This document shows positions 26,082 to 33,990 of a stretch of 64,000 bases of DNA, piece by piece (the first letter of the stretch is position 1; every line of letters begins with the position of its first letter). The translations under genes and the position numbers were made by a program. This stretch comes from Flavobacteriales bacterium. GTDB lineage: Bacteria; Bacteroidota; Bacteroidia; Flavobacteriales_F; PHOS-HE28. The notes below the pieces were generated by a model that was not told the DNA's origin, ran no database searches, and saw only the letters and a program-made list of their open reading frames with translations. Where the stretch lies: contig JAEUSU010000003.1 of assembly GCA_016788635.1 (NCBI GenBank), positions 1 to 64,000 of the forward strand. Reading direction: 5' to 3'.

Positions 26082-28430
26082 CTACTTCGTACGAGGCTCG
26101 AGGTAACCACCGTAGTCCTCGGTCAGGGGCACGTAGTTCACCAGCAGTTCCACCGCACCGAGCTTGCCCGCACGATGCAGTTCGTTCAGCTTGCGCAAAT
26201 GAACACGCCGGGTGTGATGCAATCGGACGACGAACAAGGTGACATCTACATGGCGCAAGGCAAGCATGTACTCGCTCACCAGACCAAGAGGTGACGAATC
26301 GACGATGACCTGATCGTACCTGCTCCGCAGGTCCACCAGCAGCTGCTCGAACCTGGGGCTCTCCATGAGCTCCAGCGGATTGGGCGGCAACGGGCCCGAA
26401 GGGATGACATCCAGATCGGGGATCTCCGTGTGCACGATGATGGATGGAACATCGGCGCGCCCCATCAGGAAGGTGGAAAGACCGGGACCTCCCGCAAGTT
26501 CAAGCATCGCTGAAGCCCTTGGTTGGCGGAGATCGGCCTCCAGGAGCAGGGTGCGTTTGCCGCTCAAGGCCATGATGGTGGCCAGGTTCACTGCGCAAAA
26601 GGTCTTTCCCTCCCCGCTTACGCTGCTGGTCATGCCCACCACCTGCTTGGGGGCGGCTGGGTCCATGTATTTGAGGTTGATCCGGGTCGTACGGAAGCTT
26701 TCGGCCAGTAATGACTTCTGGTCTTCGCTGGTGATGCGGCGGCGGCGGCTGGACGGTACCTGGCCCAGGACCGGTATCTGGGTCAGCCGCTTCACTTCAT
26801 CGATGTCCTGGACCTTGTCATTCAAAGCATCACGTGCCACCAGCAGCAAGAGCGGCAAAAGCAGGCCAGCAAGGAGGCAGAGAATACCTACCATCTTGGC
26901 GTCGGGCGCCACGTGTTTGGTTCCAACCATTCGCGCTTCATCCACCACGTACTTCTCCAGTTGGTCGCTCGCGATCGCGATACCGGCTTCGGCACGCTTC
27001 TCCATCAGGTAGTTGTACAGCTCGCTGCTCAGGTCGAAGCGTCGCTGCGCGATCCCGAGCTTTCTGGTGTTCTCCGGCAGCTGTGCGAACATCGCATTGA
27101 TGCTGCCGAGCCGCGAATTCACCTGGTTCAGGTCCAAACGGGACTGCTGAAGCAAACCCTGTGCGGTCTCGATGATGGCCTGCTTGCTGGTCTGGATGCT
27201 TCGTTCGAGCGCGACCAGTACGGGAGTTGACTTCTTCGTGCTCAAATTCATCTGGGCGCGCTGGTTCATCGCCCCGATGTAATCCATGATCAAGTTGTTC
27301 AGCACGGGCGCATCGATGTTCGAAGCAGAAGGCGCCATGGGGGTGGACTGGTCGTCCGGGCCGCGCATGTAATCCAGTATGTAAGAGAAGTACTGGATCT
27401 TGGATTGGATACGCGACTGCTCATCCAACAGGCGCGACCTGTCCTCGAACAATGCTTCAGACCGGGCCGCCGTGCTTCCCATTACTCCCGTAGTGGTCTG
27501 GGCCTGTTTCATGGCTTCCTCAGCCTGTGAAAGGGTATCCTTCACATTCCCCAACTGATCGTCTATGAAGTTGATCGTCTTGATCCCCTTCTGATGCCGC
27601 TTGTACAGCTCCCCTTCGATGTACGTCTCCATCAGCTTGTTGAGGAACTTCGCTTGCTTGCTGCGCACCTCACCCATGCTCACCAGGCTCACAATGTGGC
27701 TCTCCTTGCCCATGGGTTCAGCCTTCACGTACTTGCGCCAGGTGTTCACCTGGCCGTCCAGGCTGTGAATAACGAACTTGTCATCCCGATCATCGGGGAA
27801 GGTCCGGTCCTCGGGCAGTTCCAGGGTGAAGCTCAAGTTCTCCTCGGCGAAAGGCTCTCCGATGGGCACCATCCGATCGATCTCCACCCGGGGGAGATAC
27901 TCCTCCACCACGTCCTGGTTCCTCAAGTTGTACAGTCGGACGTTCTTGCCTTTCACTTTCACCCTGTAAGTTCCAGCCGACCTATCCACTTTCACATGGA
28001 TGGGCACATCGATCATCTGAAGACTGGCGCTGTCGAGCTTCACGAAAAAATGCGGATAGTCGTAAACCTCCTGGGTGAGAAAGTGCCGGGTCTGGTAGTA
28101 GCTTACTCCGAAATCCAATCGCTTCAACGTGCGCTTCACGTTGGCTTTAGACATCAGGATGGCAATGTCATCCTCGAGCGCGGCATTGGTGCTCAGATAG
28201 GATGTGCCTCGGATGAACTCTTCCTGCCCGGAACTGAAAGGGCTCTTGGCACGGTCAGCCATCAGCAGCGATGCTTCCACCAAGTACTTCTTTGGCGATG
28301 TCTTGATGTAACCATAGCCCACAGCCATGGCCAGCAACACCGAGATGCCGAACCACCACCAATGCTTCCATATCCGGCGAACAATGGCTCCCAGATCGAT
28401 CAGGTCCCCCTTGCCAGTAAGTTCACTCAT
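26082..28430 (-). CDS. Wzc-like chain-length regulator and tyrosine autokinase
   Basis: This 782-residue protein has an N-terminal Wzz domain with a membrane helix (WWWFGISVLLAMAVGYGYI, residues 18-36), a long periplasmic coiled region and a second helix near 520 (MVGILCLLAGLLLPLLLLVA). The cytoplasmic BY-kinase domain follows: Walker A SVSGEGKTF at about 605, Walker A' LLLEADLRQPR and Walker B VIVDSSPLG. The C-terminal tail has only three tyrosines (YVPLTEDYGGYLEP), fewer than classic Wzc clusters. It controls polymer length and export with the Wza-like gene, to which it is joined by a 1-nt TGATG overlap. Confidence 0.92.
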   Translation of the reverse strand: MSELTGKGDLIDLGAIVRRIWKHWWWFGISVLLAMAVGYGYIKTSPKKYLVEASLLMADRAKSPFSSGQEEFIRGTSYLSTNAALEDDIAILMSKANVKRTLKRLDFGVSYYQTRHFLTQEVYDYPHFFVKLDSASLQMIDVPIHVKVDRSAGTYRVKVKGKNVRLYNLRNQDVVEEYLPRVEIDRMVPIGEPFAEENLSFTLELPEDRTFPDDRDDKFVIHSLDGQVNTWRKYVKAEPMGKESHIVSLVSMGEVRSKQAKFLNKLMETYIEGELYKRHQKGIKTINFIDDQLGNVKDTLSQAEEAMKQAQTTTGVMGSTAARSEALFEDRSRLLDEQSRIQSKIQYFSYILDYMRGPDDQSTPMAPSASNIDAPVLNNLIMDYIGAMNQRAQMNLSTKKSTPVLVALERSIQTSKQAIIETAQGLLQQSRLDLNQVNSRLGSINAMFAQLPENTRKLGIAQRRFDLSSELYNYLMEKRAEAGIAIASDQLEKYVVDEARMVGTKHVAPDAKMVGILCLLAGLLLPLLLLVARDALNDKVQDIDEVKRLTQIPVLGQVPSSRRRRITSEDQKSLLAESFRTTRINLKYMDPAAPKQVVGMTSSVSGEGKTFCAVNLATIMALSGKRTLLLEADLRQPRASAMLELAGGPGLSTFLMGRADVPSIIVHTEIPDLDVIPSGPLPPNPLELMESPRFEQLLVDLRSRYDQVIVDSSPLGLVSEYMLALRHVDVTLFVVRLHHTRRVHLRKLNELHRAGKLGAVELLVNYVPLTEDYGGYLEPRTK

Positions 28431-29218
28431 CAGTTGTTCAGGGATCTGGCGAAGGTGAGCAGCAGGACCGCCGCACTGATACTGGTGATGAAGATCGACA
28501 ACAGCTCCAGGTTCAGCCTGCCGGAGCGGGCCCGCAGGGTGGGCACGTAAACCACATCATTGGGCAGCAGAAAGTAGTACTCCGAACTCAACACGTCCAG
28601 CTGGTTCAGGTTCACCAGCACGGCCTGTGTACCGCGATCGCTCGGGCGCATCAGGGTGATCTTCTCCTTGTTGGCATACTCATTCGGACCGCCGGCAAGC
28701 GCGAGCGCCTCCAGCAGATTGATCTGGTTGTTGTACACTGTGTAATACCCCGGACGGCTCACGTCACCCAGCACGCTGATCCGGTAGCTCACAAGTTTGA
28801 GGATCACGGTCGCGTAGGCGAACTGTTCGCTGATCTTCCGCTGCACCACCTCCTGCGCTTCGCCCACGGTAAGGCCCTGCACCTTCACCCGGCCCACGTT
28901 CGGCAGGGCCACCTGTCCGACCTTGTCAACAGAGAAGCCATTCACGTACAGGTCCACATCGTTGAATCCATTCCCGCCTTGGGATTGGATCACATTGAAA
29001 AATCGTGATTCCTCCTCATTAAGGCCGATCACCCGGATGGACAGGACATCATTGACCTGTATGCGGTACTCGAACTTCTGGTTCTCAAACAGCTTGGCCG
29101 TGTTGCTGAGCGCCGGATCATGCAGGTAGTTCACGTCCTTCTTGGAAACGCAGCCCGCCATGCCAATTACGGCCAGGACCAGCAGGAGCATCCCGTACCG
29201 GCCAGCCCCCCTGTTCAT
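28430..29218 (-). CDS. Polysaccharide export lipoprotein (Wza-like)
   Basis: This is an outer-membrane polysaccharide export protein. The 262-residue form starts at the ATG at 29218 with a lipoprotein signal (MLLLVLAVIGMAGC, lipobox MAGC). It has the Poly_export motif FEYRIQVNDVLSIRVIGLNE, then SLBB-like VSVLGDVSRPGYYTV and a C-terminal membrane helix (LELLSIFITSISAAVLLLTF). The terminal helix is common in Bacteroidota Wza homologues. An ATG at 29278 is a longer alternative that would put extra basic residues before the signal. It heads the wza-wzc-wzx run. Confidence 0.88.
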   Translation of the reverse strand: MNRGAGRYGMLLLVLAVIGMAGCVSKKDVNYLHDPALSNTAKLFENQKFEYRIQVNDVLSIRVIGLNEEESRFFNVIQSQGGNGFNDVDLYVNGFSVDKVGQVALPNVGRVKVQGLTVGEAQEVVQRKISEQFAYATVILKLVSYRISVLGDVSRPGYYTVYNNQINLLEALALAGGPNEYANKEKITLMRPSDRGTQAVLVNLNQLDVLSSEYYFLLPNDVVYVPTLRARSGRLNLELLSIFITSISAAVLLLTFARSLNN

Positions 29219-29310
29219 CCTCCACGATCGTGCCGCCCTTGGGAACAGGCCGGTCAACAGCGTTCTGCTCATGCGCATGCAATTGGCCTGTGGTTCCCAG
29301 GCTTGAAGGC

Positions 29311-29318
29311 CAAAGATA
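29311..29318 (-). promoter_or_regulatory. Candidate -7 box of the export/EPS operon
   Basis: TATCTTTG on the minus strand fits the Bacteroidota -7 consensus exactly and lies 92 bases ahead of the chosen export-gene start. A TTG (29334-29336) is present but only 15 bases away rather than 19, so the promoter may be weak or regulated. Confidence 0.5.
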
Positions 29319-29349
29319 CGCGGGGGTGCGCGGCAAGGTTAGGCCCCCA

Positions 29350-30381
29350 TCAAGCCTTATACACAGGTCGTTCTGAGCAATGCAACAGGGCCACCACTGA
29401 GGTAAGCAAGGCCAGGGCACCCAGTTGATGCGCCACACCCAGCCACAAAGGAACCTGCCAAAGCAGCGTCATCACCCCAAGAGTGAATTGCAGCAGTACC
29501 AAAGCCAACATGGACCGTGCCCATCGTCCTTCTGGCTCTGCATCCTTCATTCGGCGCCACCCCAGTGCCACCACCACCCCGGCCACCAACCAGGCCAGGC
29601 AGCGATGCACGAACTGCACACCATCCCGATGGTCGGTCAGGTCGGTCCAAAGTGAACCGTGGGCCAGCACGTTATCCGGCATCCATTCGCCGTTCATCAG
29701 GGGCCAGGTGTTGTAGATGCGACCGGCATCCATACCGGCAGTGAAAGCACCCCAGATCACCTGCAACACCACTAGGGCCAGAGCCAGGTAAACGGGGCCT
29801 GCACCCTGCCCAAACGCAACGAACGCGCGGCGGCCGTGGTCCAGGTCCAGCACGGTCCACCACACCAGCAGATACACGGTGAACGCTGCGCACAAGTGGA
29901 TGGCCAGCCGGTAGTGGCTCACATCGGGCCGGTCCGCCAGCCCGCTGGCCACCATGAACCAGCCCAAGGCCCCCACCAGTCCGCCCCCGACCAGGATCAG
30001 CAGGGTGCGGCGCAGCAACCAGCCCTTCAACCAGCCCCTTCGCAGGAAGACCAGGAAGGGGACGATGAAGACCAGACCCATCAACCGGCCCCAATTGCGG
30101 TGCAGGTACTCCCAGAAAAAGATCTGCTTGAAGCCCGCCAGGTCCATGTGGTGGTTCTTCAGCCTGTACTCCGGAATGGCCTGGTACTTCTTGAAGGCCT
30201 CGTTCCATTCCAGCTCATCCATCGGAGGCAGGGCGCCCATGATGGGCTTCCATTCCGTGATGCTGAGGCCGCTGCCGGTGAGGCGGGTGATGCCGCCGAT
30301 GACCACCATGCAGGCGATCAATGCCATGCCTGCCAACAACCAGCTACGCACCGGCCGGGGGGCTTGCTCCACGGATGTCAT
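29350..30381 (-). CDS. ctaA: Heme A synthase (COX15/CtaA family)
   Basis: This enzyme oxidises heme O to heme A for aa3-type cytochrome oxidase in the inner membrane. The 343-residue protein has about eight hydrophobic segments. It shows the COX15 pattern: IGGITRLTGSGLSITEWKPI at the N-terminus, the heme-ligand region FFWEYLHRNWGRLMG, later HRCLAWLVAGVVVALGWRR and the final HQLGALALLTSVVALLH. The start is the ATG at 30381; the longer frame adds nine unlike residues. No other cox gene is next to it. Confidence 0.92.
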   Translation of the reverse strand: MTSVEQAPRPVRSWLLAGMALIACMVVIGGITRLTGSGLSITEWKPIMGALPPMDELEWNEAFKKYQAIPEYRLKNHHMDLAGFKQIFFWEYLHRNWGRLMGLVFIVPFLVFLRRGWLKGWLLRRTLLILVGGGLVGALGWFMVASGLADRPDVSHYRLAIHLCAAFTVYLLVWWTVLDLDHGRRAFVAFGQGAGPVYLALALVVLQVIWGAFTAGMDAGRIYNTWPLMNGEWMPDNVLAHGSLWTDLTDHRDGVQFVHRCLAWLVAGVVVALGWRRMKDAEPEGRWARSMLALVLLQFTLGVMTLLWQVPLWLGVAHQLGALALLTSVVALLHCSERPVYKA

Positions 30382-30465
30382 GGCGCGCGAAAGTACCTGA
30401 AGGCGCAACGCGCTTCCGGGACGAACAGTTCGCCCGGGGTTGGAACGGGAAATGAAATGAGCGCC

Positions 30466-30978
30466 TTAGATGCGCACCAAGCGGGTCAGCAGCTCGAAGA
30501 GACCCGGAAGGATGATCCCGGGGATGGACGCGTTCACGCCCTTGCTCTCCGCTTCCGCACCGGCATCACCATCCTGCGTGGAACCGCCCTGTACCGGGTG
30601 GCCCACCTCCACGGCGGTCACCTTGTAGGCACCGTTGCGCACCGCACGCACCGCTTCGATCAGCTGGGCGTCGGTCACCACCTTTTCATCATACACCACA
30701 CGGGCGTGGTCGTTGCCTTCCTCCTCGTTGAAGTCGATCTCCGCGCTCTGCACACCAGGGATGCCGGCCAGTGCCTTGCGGATGGACGAGCCGCAGCTCA
30801 TCATGCACGACATGCCATCAATGGTGATGTCCGCCGTGGCGAAACCACCTGTTGCCGCTGCCGGCACTTCCTTCACGGTGCGAACGATCTCGCCGGCCAC
30901 CGTGTTCACGGCATCACCGGATGGGCCGCTGCAGGCCAGCAGCGACAGCACCACCGAAAGGAGCAGAAGGTTCTTCAT
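30466..30978 (-). CDS. Heavy-metal-associated (HMA) domain lipoprotein
   Basis: This 170-residue protein has a lipoprotein signal (MKNLLLLSVVLSLLACSG, Cys near residue 16). It is followed by one HMA-like domain with a Cys-x3-Cys metal site in IDGMSCMMSCGSSIRKALAG, then VQSAEIDFNEEEGNDHARVV. Standard HMA domains use CxxC; here the site reads C-M-M-S-C. It probably binds copper or another soft metal in the envelope. The C-terminus ends in a hydrophobic stretch. The ATG at 30978 is chosen because it begins the signal peptide. Confidence 0.78.
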   Translation of the reverse strand: MKNLLLLSVVLSLLACSGPSGDAVNTVAGEIVRTVKEVPAAATGGFATADITIDGMSCMMSCGSSIRKALAGIPGVQSAEIDFNEEEGNDHARVVYDEKVVTDAQLIEAVRAVRNGAYKVTAVEVGHPVQGGSTQDGDAGAEAESKGVNASIPGIILPGLFELLTRLVRI

Positions 30979-31037
30979 GGCGATCCAGGTTTTCCGTTCA
31001 TGGGACGCGCGAGCCACCCATGGAGTTACAACGGGTA

Positions 31038-31045
31038 CAAAGGTA
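31038..31045 (-). promoter_or_regulatory. Candidate -7 box of the HMA lipoprotein gene
   Basis: TACCTTTG on the minus strand is an exact TAnnTTTG match, 59 bases ahead of the start codon. A TTG lies 16 bases further upstream (31062-31064), slightly closer than the ideal 19. Confidence 0.5.
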
Positions 31046-31087
31046 GATCGTGTACATGGTCCAACTTCGCGGCCGCAAGTGCCCCCC

Positions 31088-31984
31088 ATGCACCAAAACC
31101 GTTCGTCCCTCACCACCTGGCTGCTCCTGGGGGTGCTGGCCCTGATCTGGGGCAGCTCCTTCATCCTGATGAAGCGGGGGCTCTACCACGAGGGCCGTCC
31201 CGTGCTGGATCCCTTCCAGATGGCCGCGGCCCGGCTGGCCATTGCCTGGCTGGCGCTCTCGCCCCTGCTCTTCCGGCATGCCGGCCTGCTGCCCAGGCAC
31301 TGGCTGCCGCTCATGGGCACGGGCCTGCTGGGCAACGGCATTCCGGCCTTCCTGTTCGCCTTGGCGCAAACGCGCATCAGCAGTTCGCTCAGCGGCATGC
31401 TCAACAGCCTCACCCCGCTCATGACGCTGGTGGCTGGTGTGCTGCTCTTCCAAACCCGGGTGCGCGGCATCCATGTGGCCGGCATCCTGCTGGGGCTTGT
31501 GGGGGCCGTGGGCCTGGTGGCCACCGGCAGTTCCAACACCGGCAGCTGGCATTGGATGGCGTTGCTACCCGTGGTGGGCACGGTGTGCTACGGCCTCAGT
31601 GGCAACATCGTGAAACGCCACCTCTATGCATTGCCGCCGACGGCCACTGCTGCACTCGCCCTCACCTGGGTGGGGCCGGTGAGCATCGGTCTCTGCTTCG
31701 CCACCGGACTACCGGCCACTTTGCAGGCGCACCCTGAAGGATGGAAGGCTCTGGGTTATGTGGCCCTGCTGGCCACCCTCAGTTCGGCCCTGGCGTTGGT
31801 GCTGTGGAACATGCTGCTGCAACGCACCACCGCATTACGCGCATCCACCGTCACCTACCTCATGCCCGTCGTGGCCATCGGCTGGGGCCTGTTGGACGGC
31901 GAAGTGGTCACGTCCGTTCAATTCGGGATGATCGCCGTGGTGCTGGCGGGGGTGTATATCGTGAGCCTGGCCGAGCGGCGGTAA
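31088..31984 (+). CDS. EamA-family (DMT superfamily) transporter
   Basis: This 298-residue inner-membrane protein has ten hydrophobic segments in two EamA repeats. The first begins TTWLLLGVLALIWGSSFILM and the second near MALLPVVGTVCYGLSGNIVK. It is typical of metabolite exporters whose substrate cannot be read from sequence. The start is the ATG at 31088, since the longer frame precedes the first helix with unlike sequence and overlaps the divergent HMA gene's promoter. Confidence 0.85.
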   Translation: MHQNRSSLTTWLLLGVLALIWGSSFILMKRGLYHEGRPVLDPFQMAAARLAIAWLALSPLLFRHAGLLPRHWLPLMGTGLLGNGIPAFLFALAQTRISSSLSGMLNSLTPLMTLVAGVLLFQTRVRGIHVAGILLGLVGAVGLVATGSSNTGSWHWMALLPVVGTVCYGLSGNIVKRHLYALPPTATAALALTWVGPVSIGLCFATGLPATLQAHPEGWKALGYVALLATLSSALALVLWNMLLQRTTALRASTVTYLMPVVAIGWGLLDGEVVTSVQFGMIAVVLAGVYIVSLAERR

Positions 31985-32118
31985 GGGGTTCGGGGTCAAG
32001 GATCGCTTCACCTCCAGTGATCAATGGCCGAACTTCAGGGAAGCCTACATCAAGATCTCATGCCGTCAGCCTATCAAAAGGTTATTAGAGGTGCCCTCTA
32101 AAGTTCGATGTTCCAAGT

Positions 32119-32739
32119 TCAATAGGGGCTGAGCAGCTCGTTGTGGTCGAACGCGGAGATCCATTGGAACGAAGAAAGGAATTCCAAGAATTCCCTCTTG
32201 CATTTCCCCAGATGCGTCTTGCTTTGGTAACAACCATGTCCCGTGATGAGCATGTGCTTCTCCGGTGCCTCCTGGTACGCTTCGAAATGAAAACCTCTTC
32301 CTCCAAACTTCCAACAATTCTCGTCGTCACGGTATTTCAAGAAGACCCCATACCTACCACCAATGGACGAACAGACATTCCCCAGGTAAACAACCGTATC
32401 ACCAAAATAGTCAACACCCTTGGGCCACCACTTGTCGTACTGGACCCGATTCTGCTGATATCCGGTGCGTTCATCGGTCGTGCGACTGCTGACGCTAATG
32501 TCATATACGGAGATCCCGATCCTCGAGTCCACATTGACCGCACGTATTGAATTAACAGTGTCGTGCTCCCATCTCCCAATCGATGGCAGCACCCAAGCGA
32601 TATGTTCACCCCATGCCATGACGGTATCAAGTTCCCCAGGCTCAGACTGCATAATCATGCAGCGGGGGACTCGTCCGGCACATGACAAGATCAGTATTGA
32701 TACGGCGGCATACATCAAGGTCATTCGCATCTTGTTCAT
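32119..32739 (-). CDS. Hypothetical lipoprotein (accessory region)
   Basis: This 206-residue protein has a lipoprotein signal (MRMTLMYAAVSILILSCAG, Cys near residue 20) and no recognisable domain. The mature part contains one stretch rich in Tyr and Trp (YQQNRVQYDKWWPKGVDYFG). The composition is visibly more A/T-rich than the housekeeping genes. It is the last gene of the minus-strand accessory run and overlaps the preceding 59-codon ORF by 4 nt (ATGA at 32736-32739). It could be an envelope partner of the upstream phospholipase gene, but that is inference only. Confidence 0.55.
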   Translation of the reverse strand: MNKMRMTLMYAAVSILILSCAGRVPRCMIMQSEPGELDTVMAWGEHIAWVLPSIGRWEHDTVNSIRAVNVDSRIGISVYDISVSSRTTDERTGYQQNRVQYDKWWPKGVDYFGDTVVYLGNVCSSIGGRYGVFLKYRDDENCWKFGGRGFHFEAYQEAPEKHMLITGHGCYQSKTHLGKCKREFLEFLSSFQWISAFDHNELLSPY

Positions 32740-32915
32740 GGTGTCATGTACAGACGGTCCATCGTTTTGCTGAAGGCCGCGTCCCACTTGATCCGCTTGG
32801 TCACGGCACGCGCATGTGCTCCCCGTTCCTCATCCAGGATCGGCCCTGAGAGATCAAGCAGGTCTAGACCTGTGGTCTCCAGTTCTATCGTCAGTCTCTC
32901 ATCGATCAGGCTCAT
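32736..32915 (-). CDS. Small hypothetical ORF, 59 residues
   Basis: This ORF reads MSLIDERLTIELETTGLDLL and continues to a C-terminal KWDAAFSKTMDRLYMTP. It is acidic at the start and basic in the middle, with no signal peptide. Its stop overlaps the start of the next lipoprotein (ATGA), a sign of translational coupling seen throughout this window. The frame stays open upstream of the ATG for 19 codons without another ATG. It may be a true small protein or the remnant 3' end of a larger gene. Confidence 0.45.
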   Translation of the reverse strand: MSLIDERLTIELETTGLDLLDLSGPILDEERGAHARAVTKRIKWDAAFSKTMDRLYMTP

Positions 32916-32970
32916 GAACCAATTCCAATTGATGTTCCGCGAAAAGACCCGCGCACGTTGGCGGCTAATA

Positions 32971-33990
32971 CTATTGGCTCAACCAATCCGGTAAGGCCAC
33001 CGTAGAGCGACAGTTGAAGTTCGGGGCGCTCCTTGTAACATGCCAACCTGCCAGTTGAAGACGGCCAATGGTTATCTTGACATAAATGGCAAGATCCTCC
33101 CAATCATAGTCATATATGATCTCGTCGCCCGTGTCCTTGTGACGGCCGTATTTGGCCATGAATAGACTATCATCATGCCTGACCGTGGTATCGACCTTGT
33201 ACGACTCGGTCGCTGGATCCCAAACCCATACTCCACCGTACTCCGTCTCACGTCGATAAAAACGTGAAGACATCGACGGCAAACACGCCAACTGTGCTTC
33301 GATGCATTGATCGCTGGAACTGAAGTGCCACTCCCCTATCATGTTCGCGTATGACGGCGATCCAAAGCTTGGAATGTCATAGCGCCTATACCAAATGAAC
33401 GGTTGTTCATCCCCGGTGAGCTGCTGCAACCGTTGCCACCAATTCTCAAAGATCCATCGCATCGTATCCCTGTTCATTTCGCAGGTCTTGCGCCATTCCG
33501 GAAAACGGTTGTCCAGTATTGTATCCCGGTTGTAGTACTTCAGTGTGATCGTGGCTGGAACAAAGGTCAGATCCTGATGCAGGACGCCTCCGTCCGTATC
33601 ATAGTGAGTTGAAGGATATCGGAATGTATCCGCATAGGCGTAGGTCACGAGGCAGTTCAGGAAGCTCACCCCAGCACTACGGAGATAGAATAAACAAGGT
33701 CTATGATCAGACGCTGAAGCTTGACCATGGAGATAGGAATACAGAGGTCGCTGGTCATTCTTCAAAGGACCGATCTGATTTATGAGAATAATTCCATGTT
33801 CCCTTGGCGATAACTGGACCCTTCGGCTCCAGGTCGAGTCCTCGAATGCACGTACATTCAGGGTATCCCACGGCACAATGAGCCGCGGCAGTTCCAGTTG
33901 AACTGATGGCTTCCAAACTCTCTCTGTATCACACCCCTCAACGAGCATGACACCAGCAGTGGCAATGATCAAGAAGAACCTCAGGTTCAT
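32971..33990 (-). CDS. Hypothetical lipoprotein (accessory region)
   Basis: This 339-residue protein has a lipoprotein signal (MNLRFFLIIATAGVMLVEGC, lipobox VEGC). The mature part is rich in Trp, Tyr and Asp, with no family I recognise. Its start overlaps the patatin gene stop by 4 nt (ATGA at 33987-33990), so its translation is probably tied to the phospholipase. The base composition is A/T-richer than the window average. In some bacteria phospholipase effectors are paired with lipoprotein immunity proteins; that parallel is speculative here. Confidence 0.55.
   Translation of the reverse strand: MNLRFFLIIATAGVMLVEGCDTERVWKPSVQLELPRLIVPWDTLNVRAFEDSTWSRRVQLSPREHGIILINQIGPLKNDQRPLYSYLHGQASASDHRPCLFYLRSAGVSFLNCLVTYAYADTFRYPSTHYDTDGGVLHQDLTFVPATITLKYYNRDTILDNRFPEWRKTCEMNRDTMRWIFENWWQRLQQLTGDEQPFIWYRRYDIPSFGSPSYANMIGEWHFSSSDQCIEAQLACLPSMSSRFYRRETEYGGVWVWDPATESYKVDTTVRHDDSLFMAKYGRHKDTGDEIIYDYDWEDLAIYVKITIGRLQLAGWHVTRSAPNFNCRSTVALPDWLSQ

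Noticed and set aside
29836-31737. A 633-codon plus-strand frame across the heme A synthase, HMA and EamA genes
   Set aside because: Three recognised genes explain the region; the frame is a GC-rich shadow.
32066-32330. Two overlapping short minus-strand frames (81 and 83 codons) at the 3' end of the last accessory lipoprotein
   Set aside because: They overlap the lipoprotein gene in other frames and have no start context; low support.
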